The translations under genes and the position numbers were made by a program. From a virus, in IMG/VR virus record IMGVR_UViG_3300034101_003795, positions 1-64,000 of that record: DNA of 64,000 nt. One strand, 5' to 3'. Positions 1-8,996 of this stretch are shown one piece after another; position 1 is the stretch's first letter, and each line of letters starts with the position of its first letter. Under the pieces are notes generated by a model. That model saw only the letters and a program-made list of their open reading frames with translations, had not been told where the DNA came from and ran no database searches.

Positions 1-645
1 TCATTCGGATATTCTAAAGACCTTAATTATAATTTTGTAGAAAATGATTATGTTGAAACAGGAAGTAATGCGGGATTAACATCTAGTGGTGCTGATGTGA
101 ATCAAATAGCTGTTGGATCAAAATATTTAGACTTGGGTATAAAGCCGAGTGAAATTAATACGCCCGGATCTGTAGCAAATAATATGCATTTAGCCGCTAG
201 TGTTTCTTGCACACCAATAGGCGCTAATCAAACTAGCATATTTTATAATACTGTTTCGTATAGTGATGTTTATTCTTTAGGTATTCAACTTTTGGGCGGA
301 TTTGCTAGTATCAGAGGTATGATAGGAACTCAAATTGCTAATAGTCAAATTACTCCTCTTTCATCAGGATTTGTTCCCTTAAATTTTTACATAACATCTA
401 GAATATCAACTATAGATTCTAGAAATTATCAGAACGGATCTCAGATTGGTACTACAAATACTACAAATGCAACAGCTATATTAACTAGTCCAGCTAATCC
501 ATTATTGATGTATAGGCAAAGTGCAGGATATTATGGAAATATGAGAATAAGTAGTTATTCTATAGGATTAGGATTAAATGCTTCAGAAGCATCAATTTTA
601 TCATCGGCAATAGCCACATTCAATACCGCTTTGAGTAGGAGTTAA
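1..645 (+). CDS. Tail-associated or receptor-binding protein, 5'-truncated by the window edge
   Basis: The frame is open from base 1 to a TAA at 643-645, so this is the C-terminal part of a longer protein; an internal GTG at 97 is probably not the real start. The visible 214 residues are rich in Ser, Thr, Asn and Gly, have no cysteine cluster beyond one Cys, and end in a segment (MYRQSAGYYG, then ISSYSIGLGL) resembling the C-terminal edge of lectin-like jelly-roll domains in phage adhesins. The next gene starts two bases after the stop, so it belongs to the same tail operon. Function is inferred from composition and neighbours only. It could also be a decoration or appendage protein. Confidence 0.6.
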   Translation, partial: SFGYSKDLNYNFVENDYVETGSNAGLTSSGADVNQIAVGSKYLDLGIKPSEINTPGSVANNMHLAASVSCTPIGANQTSIFYNTVSYSDVYSLGIQLLGGFASIRGMIGTQIANSQITPLSSGFVPLNFYITSRISTIDSRNYQNGSQIGTTNTTNATAILTSPANPLLMYRQSAGYYGNMRISSYSIGLGLNASEASILSSAIATFNTALSRS

Positions 646-646
646 T

Positions 647-3600
647 ATGCCAACATACTTTGTAGATATGGAAAGTGGTAACGATAATTATGGAGGAAGT
701 AGTTTTTCTGTATTGGCATCAGGTGTAGATGGAGCAATAGCAACTCCACCAGCCACAGCATATTCTGTATTTAGTTCAGCTAGTGCAAATTTTCCTAATG
801 ATGGTACTATAGCCTCAACAAAAAATGAGGCATGGTATACTAATTGTTTTTATCTTAATACTGTTCCCACTAATACTACTATTAATATGACTAGTATTAC
901 TCCTCCAAGTGGTATAAATTCTACAGTGTATTCTTTATTGGAAGACTCATCTTCTTCTACTCATTATATACAATCTACTACCTGGTATACTCCAATATAT
1001 CAAGGCACACAGTACACATTATCAATCTATGCTAAAGCTGCTGGAAGAAATAAGGTAATAATAAGATATAGTGGATCAGATGCAAAAACTGCACGATATA
1101 ATCTTAATAATGGTACTGTAGAAGCCACAGGAGCAAGTGCTTCGTCATCAATAACTAGCATAGGAAATGGTTGGTATAGATTGTCTTTAACATTTACTAC
1201 TGGGGGCGTAAATACTTCATCTTATTCTGCAGATAATTGGGAGATATTTTTACTAGAAGATTCATTTACTTCATTGTCTCCCTCTTCAAGTTCATATTTT
1301 GGCAATGGTAGAGATGGGGTGCTTTTGTGTGCTATGCAAATAGAAACTGGATCATCGGCTACCACATACGAAAAACCTCCATTACATTCATTGAGTATAT
1401 TCAATGGAACATCTTATATATCTTTTTATATTACTGAACGTATTAGTTCTACTTCATTAAGGATTAATTTAATTAATGGAGGTACGGCTATCTCGGCACA
1501 AACTTCTAGACAATATTTTATTGGAGGAGTTTGGAGAACTATAGCAGCCGTGGGAGGAGGCCCAACTGCTGCTAGAATTATTCCCGGAGACACAATAAGA
1601 ATTGAAGCTAGTCCATATCCAACAGTTTTAGGTAGTGGAACATGGAGCACATTAAGTGGTTTAGCTGGATCGGCTCGTAGTAACATATCTAGTGCAACAA
1701 ACACATCGCCAATTACTGTGACATGTGCTAGTACAATGGCTACTTTAGGAATTAATAACGGAGATACTGTTATTATCCATACCAATACCTCCAATACTAA
1801 TAGTAATGGAACTTGGACAGTTTCTAATGTTAGTGGATCTTCTTGTTCCCTTGTTGGTTCGTCTGGAAATTTTAATCAGACCACAAGCAATGGACTATTA
1901 ACTAAAATGACTCATAGAGTAGTAACACTCAATAATGCTGTTACTGCTAATATAGCTAGTTTTGGCAACAGAGGGAATGGAAGAACAGTTTGGACAGCAA
2001 GCTCCAATGTAACAGCAGACTTTGATACCACAACCAGCATTGATTCTAAGGAAGGAGATGTGTCTGATAGAATAGCTATAGGAGCAGCTTTTACTACCGG
2101 TAAAGCAGCATATAAAGCTACAGGATCATTAAATTTAAGTTCATATCAACAGCTAAGTTTTTTTATTAAGCAAACTGCTGGTACAGTAGCAGTATCTGGA
2201 GATGTTAGTTTAAGACTATGTTCAGATACTATTGGAGATACTACTGTTCATACTTTTGCTGTACCTCCAATGTTAAATCTTAATGTGTGGATTCCTTTTA
2301 CTATTAATCTTGGTTCTACTATGAGTAGCAACATACAAAGCGTTGCATTATATGCGGATGCTGATAAAGGAGCACAAACGTTTCTCTTGAGTAATATACT
2401 AGCTTGTAAAGCTCCTTCGGAACCAGACAGCTTAACTTTGCAATCTTTAATTAGTAAAAATACAGGAGATGAATGCTGGTACCCCATAATGAGTATCAAT
2501 GGCACAAGAGTTATGCTCGGACAAGGAAACGCAGCAAATACAAATTTTCTTGGCTCTACAAGCTCTAATAGAGGAGGATATTATGGAGTAACTGAGAATG
2601 TATTAACCTATAAAAGAGAAACTATAAAAGTTGCTATGACCAGCGCCGCTACTTCAGTCAACCAAGCTCCTCAGGAGGCTGGCGCTGCTGGTAATCCTAT
2701 GTCGTGGGAATTTGGTTATGATAGAACCAATATGAGTACCAGAGATTCTCAAACCTATATTGATGGAACCAATGGCTTAGGATATGGATTTTTTACACAG
2801 GGATATAATTATTTCAACGTTAGTAATTTGGGACTTGTTAGATTTGACAGAGGCTTCAGGCACACGTCTGCTTTCGGCAATTTTGACAATATCGAAACAA
2901 TTTGCTGTACAACTATTGGTCTTGATTTTTTTGCACACTTTCTTAATAATTATGGTACTTTAAAAAGCTGTTGTAATGGCTCTACTAATTTTATAAGTGA
3001 TTTTGGAGGAGGATCTAATATATTTAATAAAGTTATCAGTATTGGCAGTTTAGCTCAGGGATTATTAGTTACTAGGGGTGGCGGAGCTAATAATAAATTT
3101 GACTATATATTATCTGCAAATAATACTTTTGGTTTATTTGTTGATAATGGAACAGATAGTATATATACCAGTGGTAATTTTTTCAATAATGCTACAGACG
3201 GAGTAAGAACATACGGGTGCAAAAATGATAAATATTATAATTGCGTAACTTCTGGGCATACTGGAGGAAATGGTTTTTTCAGTTTTGGTGGAGATATGTA
3301 TCTATATAATTGTATTATCAATGAGCCAGTAGAGTTTGGCAATTATGGAACTTGTAATAGTAGAATATCCTCTATTAATCATGATAATACTAGTGGAAAT
3401 TATATTATTGCGACTGATTATGGTGTTATAAGACCTCAAACTAGTGTAAGATATTCTAATAATGGATATGCTTGGAGTTTAGCTCCAACTAATTCTCTTT
3501 TTAGAAACTCTAATTATCCATTAGATTTAAAAATTGCTACAATTGCGGTTAGCGCAAATGCTCAGGTAACTATTAAGGCATGGGTAAGAAGGACCAGTTT

Positions 3601-3814
3601 ATCTTTAACTATGGGACTAAGAATTAAAGGTAGACAAATAGCTGGTGTAGACAATGATATTACGAGTTATATGACAGCAGCTGCTGACACATGGCAACAA
3701 ATTACTCTTAACTTTACTCCAACAGAAGCTGGTGCTGTGAATATACTTGCAGAGTGTTGGGGCGGATCAACATTTACCGGATATATAGACGATCTTACTA
3801 TAGTACAAATATAA
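647..3814 (+). CDS. Large tail appendage protein with jelly-roll and beta-helix-like regions
   Basis: A 1055-residue protein starting at an ATG two bases after the previous stop and preceded by AGGAG. The N-terminus (YFVDMESGNDNYGG) resembles the opening strand of right-handed beta-helix proteins. Residues about 40-245 look like a carbohydrate-binding jelly-roll, with the pattern YTLSIYAKA, then NGWYRLSLTF, then a closing AMQIETG...TTYEKP strand. Residues about 690-930 are Gly/Asn-rich with short repeating strands, compatible with a parallel beta-helix. The last 90 residues (KAWVRR ... WQQITLNFTP ... YIDDLTI) look like a second CBM-like sandwich. I infer a receptor-binding or glycan-binding tail spike. 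No catalytic residues are recognised, so depolymerase activity is not claimed. Confidence 0.7.
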   Translation: MPTYFVDMESGNDNYGGSSFSVLASGVDGAIATPPATAYSVFSSASANFPNDGTIASTKNEAWYTNCFYLNTVPTNTTINMTSITPPSGINSTVYSLLEDSSSSTHYIQSTTWYTPIYQGTQYTLSIYAKAAGRNKVIIRYSGSDAKTARYNLNNGTVEATGASASSSITSIGNGWYRLSLTFTTGGVNTSSYSADNWEIFLLEDSFTSLSPSSSSYFGNGRDGVLLCAMQIETGSSATTYEKPPLHSLSIFNGTSYISFYITERISSTSLRINLINGGTAISAQTSRQYFIGGVWRTIAAVGGGPTAARIIPGDTIRIEASPYPTVLGSGTWSTLSGLAGSARSNISSATNTSPITVTCASTMATLGINNGDTVIIHTNTSNTNSNGTWTVSNVSGSSCSLVGSSGNFNQTTSNGLLTKMTHRVVTLNNAVTANIASFGNRGNGRTVWTASSNVTADFDTTTSIDSKEGDVSDRIAIGAAFTTGKAAYKATGSLNLSSYQQLSFFIKQTAGTVAVSGDVSLRLCSDTIGDTTVHTFAVPPMLNLNVWIPFTINLGSTMSSNIQSVALYADADKGAQTFLLSNILACKAPSEPDSLTLQSLISKNTGDECWYPIMSINGTRVMLGQGNAANTNFLGSTSSNRGGYYGVTENVLTYKRETIKVAMTSAATSVNQAPQEAGAAGNPMSWEFGYDRTNMSTRDSQTYIDGTNGLGYGFFTQGYNYFNVSNLGLVRFDRGFRHTSAFGNFDNIETICCTTIGLDFFAHFLNNYGTLKSCCNGSTNFISDFGGGSNIFNKVISIGSLAQGLLVTRGGGANNKFDYILSANNTFGLFVDNGTDSIYTSGNFFNNATDGVRTYGCKNDKYYNCVTSGHTGGNGFFSFGGDMYLYNCIINEPVEFGNYGTCNSRISSINHDNTSGNYIIATDYGVIRPQTSVRYSNNGYAWSLAPTNSLFRNSNYPLDLKIATIAVSANAQVTIKAWVRRTSLSLTMGLRIKGRQIAGVDNDITSYMTAAADTWQQITLNFTPTEAGAVNILAECWGGSTFTGYIDDLTIVQI

Positions 3815-3822
3815 GGGAAAAA

Positions 3823-4005
3823 ATGAATTACGAAATAATTGAAATATTTCCTGAGTCATCAGATAGATACCGTCTTAGAATAAAAATTGATGAAAACTCG
3901 ACTCAATTCTTCAAATTTGACCATTATCCAACACAAGAAGAAGTTAATGAATTAGTTGAAAGTTATTTACAATCACAAAATCCTAATAACGGAGAAAATT
4001 TATGA
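3823..4005 (+). CDS. Small conserved-type phage protein of unknown function
   Basis: A 60-residue ORF. The ATG at 3823 is chosen because it follows the upstream stop by eight bases with AAGGGA before it; a longer in-frame start at 3754 would run back inside the spike gene. The protein is charged and compact (MNYEIIEIFP ... RIKIDENSTQ ... EVNELVESYL), with an alternating strand pattern followed by a helix. Its TGA overlaps the ATG of the next gene at 4002, suggesting translational coupling. No family is recognised. Its place between adhesin and tail-completion genes suggests an accessory virion or assembly role. Confidence 0.6.
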   Translation: MNYEIIEIFPESSDRYRLRIKIDENSTQFFKFDHYPTQEEVNELVESYLQSQNPNNGENL

Positions 4006-4343
4006 GTATTTTAGATAATAATCCACAAAATCCAGTTGATAGAGCTGTTAGAGTAGCCAATAACATTAAAGGTACGACCAGACAAACTTTTCAAATGATG
4101 ACCAATGCTTTTAATATGGGTTCTAAAAACTTTTGGAACAATCCACACGCTACTCCAACTCAAATAGCAGAAGCCCTAGGAACCGACGCTAGGGAGGTAT
4201 TTGAATTACACTATGCATTAGGACAATTAATTGATAGCATAAAGCCAGATAGTATACAACAAGGCTGGGCTGTTATTGGCCAATTTACAATGAATGAAGA
4301 TGGAACCGTGACTATAATAGAACCAGAAAATACTAACCAATAA
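4002..4343 (+). CDS. Conserved small phage protein, unknown function
   Basis: 113 residues; the start ATG overlaps the preceding TGA by four bases. The centre reads FWNNPHATPTQIAEALGTDAREVFELHYALGQLI, a helical segment of a type I associate with small proteins in phage structural operons, followed by a C-terminal strand (FTMNEDGTVTII). That resemblance is from memory and has no assigned function. An AT-rich hairpin lies in the 61 bases after the gene. The operon context supports a virion or assembly role, but nothing in the sequence is catalytic. Confidence 0.6.
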   Translation: MSILDNNPQNPVDRAVRVANNIKGTTRQTFQMMTNAFNMGSKNFWNNPHATPTQIAEALGTDAREVFELHYALGQLIDSIKPDSIQQGWAVIGQFTMNEDGTVTIIEPENTNQ

Positions 4344-4357
4344 TGTAAATAATCATT

Positions 4358-4385
4358 GGTGTATATATTTCTATATACCTATTTT
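4358..4385 (+). terminator. Weak intercistronic hairpin followed by T-rich sequence
   Basis: GGTGTATA at 4358-4365 pairs with TATATACC at 4372-4379 (one G-T pair) around a six-base loop, followed by TATTTTATA. The stem is mostly A-T and the U tract is interrupted, so it would at most attenuate transcription or shape the leader of the gene at 4405. Confidence 0.3.
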
Positions 4386-4404
4386 ATAAAACAGGGGACA
4401 TAAT

Positions 4405-4614
4405 ATGGCCAATGATATTCAATTAGCTATTAGTGGTTCACCAATCAAAAACGGAACTATGGTTGTTACTTGCGGACAAACTGGTTTTCCAAGAGGATCA
4501 GGTACCATTATATATAATAAATACGTATCAAATAAACCAGTGCTTACTGATATTCAGGCTAAGTATGATTATAGATTTGATGATCCAAGATACTATCATG
4601 GAAGTAATGTCTAA
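4405..4614 (+). CDS. Small phage protein of unknown function
   Basis: 69 residues with a good ribosome-binding site (AGGGGACA, seven bases upstream of the ATG). The sequence contains a Gly/Thr-rich strand region (SGSPIKNGTMVVTCG) and a Tyr/Asp-rich tail (YDYRFDDPRYYHG). A 74-residue ORF overlaps in another frame from 4433 but has poorer composition and no ribosome-binding site. This frame starts immediately after the intergenic hairpin and ends 17 bases before the next gene. No family is recognised; an accessory structural role is a guess. Confidence 0.5.
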   Translation: MANDIQLAISGSPIKNGTMVVTCGQTGFPRGSGTIIYNKYVSNKPVLTDIQAKYDYRFDDPRYYHGSNV

Positions 4615-4631
4615 AATTAATAGAGGTCCAA

Positions 4632-5039
4632 ATGTCTTTTTGTATAACACTATTTGATACTCTGGAAAATTCTACAACTGGAGATGTTTGTTTTGGAACG
4701 TCTACCAAAAATCTAACACTAAATAAAGGTAGTAGTTACAGAATAATATTTGATTTAACTAAAAATGGTTCTGCTGCTAATCTTACTGGCTTTTCGTTCA
4801 GAGGTCAAATTAGACCGTCGGCCACTTCTAGTAGTGTGTTGTTAGAAATGAATTCGGCTAATCTTTTAATAAAAAGCGAACCAACAATTGGAAGGTTCAC
4901 AGTATTTTTACCAGAATCATTTACTAGAAGAGTTTCTGGATCATATGCTGTTTATGATATTGAAATGATTGATGGTTTAGGCGATGTTTCAAAAATTGTA
5001 CAAGGTCTTATCACTTTTGTATCTGAAGTTACTCAATGA
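4632..5039 (+). CDS. Beta-sandwich structural protein, possibly BppU-like
   Basis: 135 residues, ATG at 4632 with AGAGGTCC upstream. The core pattern (LTLNKGSSYRIIFDLTKNG, then NLTGFSFRGQIRP, then GRFTVFLPE and GSYAVYDIEMID) matches the immunoglobulin-like sandwich in phage baseplate upper proteins and related fibre-attachment domains, where an LTG-x3-R-x-QIR motif is typical. It contains two N-terminal cysteines. Stop and next start overlap (TCAATGAATA at 5036-5039). I infer a small baseplate or fibre-linking domain protein; identity as BppU is uncertain. Confidence 0.55.
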   Translation: MSFCITLFDTLENSTTGDVCFGTSTKNLTLNKGSSYRIIFDLTKNGSAANLTGFSFRGQIRPSATSSSVLLEMNSANLLIKSEPTIGRFTVFLPESFTRRVSGSYAVYDIEMIDGLGDVSKIVQGLITFVSEVTQ

Positions 5040-5545
5040 ATATTATTACTAGTGATTTAAAAAATTTATATAAGAGTTTGATTGATGAACTTCTTAGAGA
5101 AAATTCTTTATCACTACCTTGTAAATTACTCTATGATAGTTCTTCTTTTACAGAATGCGTTAATTGTATAGTTGATCCTGTTTCTCACAGATCCAGTAAT
5201 ATGTATAAGTCTGGAGGGCCACTAAGTTTTTCTAATGGTCAAATATGCCCATATTGCAGAGGACTTGGTGGTGTTTATTCAGAAGGTTCCGATATTCTTA
5301 ATCTGTTAGTATTATTTGATTACAAATCCTGGATAAATTTTAATGCTAAAATTAATTCTCCAGATGGATTAGTTCAAACAATCTCTAAAGTTGTGGATTA
5401 CCCAAAAATAAAATCTTGTAATAGAATTATTATAGATACTAATATATCTAACTACACTGAGAATTATTTTCAAAGAAATTCTGATCCAGAACCATGTGGC
5501 TTTGGAGAAAGCTCATACTTCTTTACTTTTTGGAAAAAAATATGA
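5036..5545 (+). CDS. Zinc-ribbon phage structural-operon protein
   Basis: 169 residues. Two CxxC pairs (CVNC at about residue 41 and CPYC at about 76) lie on either side of a conserved-looking block (SHRSSNMYKSGGPLSF), which implies one zinc-binding site. I recall similar proteins with paired CxxC and a GGP-x-F motif in head-to-tail regions of tailed phages, but their function is unknown to me. It starts inside the stop of the previous gene and its own TGA overlaps the next ATG (5542), so four genes here are translationally coupled. Candidate roles are neck or tail-completion factor. Confidence 0.6.
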   Translation: MNIITSDLKNLYKSLIDELLRENSLSLPCKLLYDSSSFTECVNCIVDPVSHRSSNMYKSGGPLSFSNGQICPYCRGLGGVYSEGSDILNLLVLFDYKSWINFNAKINSPDGLVQTISKVVDYPKIKSCNRIIIDTNISNYTENYFQRNSDPEPCGFGESSYFFTFWKKI

Positions 5546-6183
5546 GTAAATTAAAATTTAGCATGACATTATTAGAAGATAATGCAACAATAAGCAACAG
5601 AATTGCCACAGCCTTGTTGCCCCAAATTAAAACTTATTTTCAAAATTCTATAGTTGGACTAGATAATAAAATAACTGATATAGTTATTAACAGTATAACT
5701 TCTCAACCAGAATACAACGCTTTACTATCTGGAAGCCTACAATACGAATTCGGTATCCCTGATCCATCATCAAAACTCACAGAAATATTGGATACTATAA
5801 AAAGTAATAAAATTGTGCAAATAAAATCTCCAACTATATCTGGATCTAAAATTAATGCTAGTATTAGAATAGAAATGATTCAAAGTAGTTTCAACGATTT
5901 GCTTCAATTAGGTTCTGCTAAAGTGTTATCAGAAAAAGGTACTGAGCTTAATTGGCTAAGATGGTTATTATTAGAGGGCGATACTATTATTATAAGTGAT
6001 TATAAGGTTGTTTTTGGAGCAAATCCAAGATCTAGAACTGGCATGGCTGTCATGACAAGAGGAGGATCGTGGAGAGTTCCTCCAGAGTATGCTGGAAATA
6101 TTAAAAATAATTGGATCACAAGAGCGATAGATGCCGCATCATCAGAGATAGATTCTGCAATATCATCAGCTATAGGAGCATAA
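5542..6183 (+). CDS. Predicted neck or tail-completion protein
   Basis: 213 residues from the ATG at 5542, which overlaps the previous stop; a start at 5494 is possible but would overlap by 50 bases. The C-terminal half holds the most recognisable block: WLRWLLLEGDTIIISDYKV followed by RSRTGMAVM and WRVPPEYAGN, a pattern I associate with a conserved protein beside phage neck genes. The N-terminus is helical (LLEDNATISNRIATALLPQIKTYF), as in HK97 gp10-type joining proteins. I infer a role in joining or terminating the tail. The exact family is not established. Confidence 0.6.
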   Translation: MSKLKFSMTLLEDNATISNRIATALLPQIKTYFQNSIVGLDNKITDIVINSITSQPEYNALLSGSLQYEFGIPDPSSKLTEILDTIKSNKIVQIKSPTISGSKINASIRIEMIQSSFNDLLQLGSAKVLSEKGTELNWLRWLLLEGDTIIISDYKVVFGANPRSRTGMAVMTRGGSWRVPPEYAGNIKNNWITRAIDAASSEIDSAISSAIGA

Positions 6184-6185
6184 GT

Positions 6186-7166
6186 ATGTCATGTAGCACA
6201 GGAACATATGATCCATGTTTTATGGGTGTTGACAGTATTGGATCAACATTAATAATTAATGAATTAGAAAATAATTATAAATCTTTTTTAGGCTGGGGAT
6301 TTTTAAATGCTGGTGGATACGTTAATGTAAATAGACCAACTACTAACATAGCAGGATTTAATTTACATATTTTAAAACCAACGTCTGATAAAAATTTTAC
6401 TGCTAATACAGTATGGCAAACCCCTCGGAAGGATTGGGTTTATGAATCTGGTATTACCTATGGATCTTCATCCCCAATACAAATAAGTGGTATTTATGTT
6501 AATGATGTCTTTTATCCAGGACCAACAGGAAACGCTTCTTTAGCATATAAAATTAACTATCCAGAAGGAAAAATTATATTTGCTTCAGGAATAAGCCCAT
6601 CATCGTCTGTGCAAATGAATTATAGTTATAAAACTATCCAAGTATATAAAATGGAAGAATTTCCATATTGGCAAGAAATACAGCATAGAAGTTTAGAAAA
6701 TAAAACTGGCTTTTCTTTATCTGGCAGCGGGGATTTTTCTGTTGGCTCAGAACACAGAGTTCAACTGCCAGCAGTAATAATAGAAACAGCACCAAATTCA
6801 AATTCAAGACCATTCAGACTAGGCGATAAGTCCCTGATCATGCAACAAGATATGTTATTTCATATACTATCTGATCATCGGTCTGACAGAAATACAATAG
6901 TAGATATTTTAAAACTACAAGAAGATAGAGAAATTTGGCTTTATAATACTAATAATATTGTCAAAAGTGGAGTATATCAAATTAATTATGATGGTAGTAA
7001 AAATCAAAATGGTCAAAATTACGATATAATTGTTAACAATCCAAACTATAGATGGTTATTATGTAGACTATTAAATGTTAATGTATCAGATATATTATTC
7101 ACTAATATAAGAATGCATGGTAGTGTTGTTAGGCTCACTAATGAGATAATTTTTACCGCTTTCTAA
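6186..7166 (+). CDS. Predicted virion structural protein, head-tail or tail region
   Basis: 326 residues; the ATG at 6186 lies two bases after the previous TAA and is preferred over an upstream in-frame ATG at 6111. The protein is beta-rich with a conserved-looking centre: GIYVNDVFYPGP, then YKINYPEGKIIFASGI, then VQMNYSYKTIQVYKMEEFPYWQEIQ. The 'YPEGKIIF' strand pair is typical of phage structural proteins that describe a surface loop ending in a Y-x-Y-K strand. No enzyme motif is seen. It ends 65 bases before the first tube-like gene, so a neck or tail-completion component is the most economical reading. Confidence 0.6.
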   Translation: MSCSTGTYDPCFMGVDSIGSTLIINELENNYKSFLGWGFLNAGGYVNVNRPTTNIAGFNLHILKPTSDKNFTANTVWQTPRKDWVYESGITYGSSSPIQISGIYVNDVFYPGPTGNASLAYKINYPEGKIIFASGISPSSSVQMNYSYKTIQVYKMEEFPYWQEIQHRSLENKTGFSLSGSGDFSVGSEHRVQLPAVIIETAPNSNSRPFRLGDKSLIMQQDMLFHILSDHRSDRNTIVDILKLQEDREIWLYNTNNIVKSGVYQINYDGSKNQNGQNYDIIVNNPNYRWLLCRLLNVNVSDILFTNIRMHGSVVRLTNEIIFTAF

Positions 7167-7231
7167 TATTAGGTGTATTAAGGTATAACGATCCAATATT
7201 TTATTATCTTTCTCTCTGATGGAGATTCACA

Positions 7232-8077
7232 ATGCCCAATAATCGTATTTTTTATGGCTGCACAGCAGTAGATATAGGTGGTACTGTAGTAAATGGAGCC
7301 CAAAGTGTAGGCTTAACAACAAATCAAACTTTGGATCAGGCTTTTCAATTGGGCAGAGTTGGAATATATGATAATGCAGTAGTTGAGGGCCAAATTGAGA
7401 TAACAGTATCTAAAGTATTAGACAAAACTAGTAGTTTATGGAAATTAGCTACCGGTGGTGGAAATATTATCGACAACATCGACGATCGATCCACTATCAA
7501 AATTGCTATTGGTAGTGATACCTCTTCTTCTGTCGTTAGTGGTGTTGGAGTTCAAGGTACCGGATTTTATCTCTCTTCAATAGGATATAACTTTCCTGTT
7601 GACGGAGCTTTTACAGAAGATATCTCGTTTATTGGTGATAATCTTAGTACTGCTTCTGGTATAAGCGCACCAACAGGAACATCTGCTTCTGTTGGTCGAA
7701 GAGGCACTTTTAGTCTTTCTGGAGGCCCAGAAGGTACTGTTCTTAGTGCTAGTATCCAAGCTGATTTTGGTAGAGAAGCAATCTATGGATTAACCAATAC
7801 TGCTCCGGTTTTTCGTTATGCTAATTTTCCATTTGAAATTACCACAGAGTTTGAAGTTTTAGCAACCTCAGTTCCAGTGAGTAATATAAATTATGGTACT
7901 CCATGTGCTGGTTCAAGCTCTGGTAGTACCATTACAATTACAGCCTGTGGTTATTCTTTTACCACAAGTGGTAATGTTCTTGAAAGCGTAGCCTATAATG
8001 GTGGTGATACTGGTGGTGGTAATGCTACTATTACTTTTACTTATAAAACATATAATGATTTAACTATTAGTGGTTAA
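7232..8077 (+). CDS. Tail-tube-like protein, copy 1 of a tandem pair
   Basis: 281 residues, ATG at 7232 with ATGGAGA upstream. The N-terminus (NRIFYGCTAVDIGG ... GAQSVGLTTNQTLDQAFQLGRVGIYDN) is shared with the next gene and resembles a phage tail-tube-like family in which an RIFY-x-C start is followed by GxQSVG. The body is a Ser/Gly-rich beta structure with repeated EITVSKVL-like strands. Position directly before the tail-chaperone type genes and the tape measure is where the major tail tube gene normally lies. The 65-base leader could hold a promoter, but I see no convincing one. Confidence 0.6.
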   Translation: MPNNRIFYGCTAVDIGGTVVNGAQSVGLTTNQTLDQAFQLGRVGIYDNAVVEGQIEITVSKVLDKTSSLWKLATGGGNIIDNIDDRSTIKIAIGSDTSSSVVSGVGVQGTGFYLSSIGYNFPVDGAFTEDISFIGDNLSTASGISAPTGTSASVGRRGTFSLSGGPEGTVLSASIQADFGREAIYGLTNTAPVFRYANFPFEITTEFEVLATSVPVSNINYGTPCAGSSSGSTITITACGYSFTTSGNVLESVAYNGGDTGGGNATITFTYKTYNDLTISG

Positions 8078-8117
8078 TATCAATTAGTTTTAAACAACAA
8101 ACTAAAAGGAAAAGTTT

Positions 8118-8996
8118 GTGTCAAATAGGATTTTTTATGGCTGTCTTGGAATTGCTACATGTGGAGGAACACCAATAGAGGGTGTTCAGTCTGTATCTTT
8201 ATCTGCTAATAGATCAGTTAGCACAATATTCACTCCCGGTAAAAAAACATATGCCGGTAAATATTCTAATCTTCCTGATATTGAATTATCTTATACTAAA
8301 TATGTAGATTCATTAACATCATTTAGTAGTGAGGCTGGATTATCTGGTTACACTGGATTTACTATATTAGCGGGAGATGATACTAAAAAGTGTCTTGGTG
8401 GTAGTTTGACAACAATAGGATTTAAACAATTATTATTGTCTTCAATTACATATACTATATCTGTTGATGGTCCATTTACTGTTGAGCGAAAATATAAAGG
8501 ATGGTCATCAGAGGCTTGTGCTTCTGGTGGATTAGGCGTTTTTGCTAATTGTGACACTTCTATAGCATCAACAATAAAAAGAAAAGGATGTTTTTCAGGA
8601 TCGTCCCTACCATCAGAAATTTCTGCACAAACTATACAATCAGTAACAATTACATTTACTGTTAATCGAGAATTTATTAATCAGCTTGGTAGCAGAAAAC
8701 CATATGCATCTTATGTCACCTTTCCTGTTGAAACGTCATGCACATTTGATGTTTTAGCCAAATCTTTATCTAGTATAGATTTTCCACAACCTGAAGATTG
8801 TAAAAATACAAATGCAACAGAAACGAATATATCATTAGGTATAGGAGGATCATCTATATCTATTGATAAAGCTATCCTTACAGGATTAAATTATTCGGGT
8901 GGAGAAGCTAAAAAAGGTGGGTCTAATTTGAGAATATCAGCAACATATACAAGTTACGAAACACCATCATCATTAAAACCATTTATCATTTTATGA
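8118..8996 (+). CDS. Tail-tube-like protein, copy 2 of a tandem pair
   Basis: 292 residues with a GTG start at 8118, supported by AAAAGGA seven bases upstream. It shares the opening with copy 1 (SNRIFYGCLGIATCGG, then GVQSVSLSANRSVSTIFTPG) and the same strand order, including a VTIEFTVNREF-like region near the C-terminus, but has diverged strongly. It carries about eight cysteines against four in copy 1. The stop overlaps the ATG of the next gene. Two tube-like proteins may assemble into different parts of the tail, or one may be a tip or initiator; this is inference. Confidence 0.55.
   Translation: MSNRIFYGCLGIATCGGTPIEGVQSVSLSANRSVSTIFTPGKKTYAGKYSNLPDIELSYTKYVDSLTSFSSEAGLSGYTGFTILAGDDTKKCLGGSLTTIGFKQLLLSSITYTISVDGPFTVERKYKGWSSEACASGGLGVFANCDTSIASTIKRKGCFSGSSLPSEISAQTIQSVTITFTVNREFINQLGSRKPYASYVTFPVETSCTFDVLAKSLSSIDFPQPEDCKNTNATETNISLGIGGSSISIDKAILTGLNYSGGEAKKGGSNLRISATYTSYETPSSLKPFIIL

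Noticed and set aside
4433-4657. Alternative 74-residue frame overlapping the small gene at 4405
   Set aside because: It has no ribosome-binding site, would overlap the next gene and has composition typical of a shadow frame.
8084-8105. TTAGTTT/AAACTAA inverted repeat before the second tube-like gene
   Set aside because: A seven-base AT-dominated stem with an eight-base loop and no U tract. It probably has no terminator function, although it could touch the ribosome-binding site.
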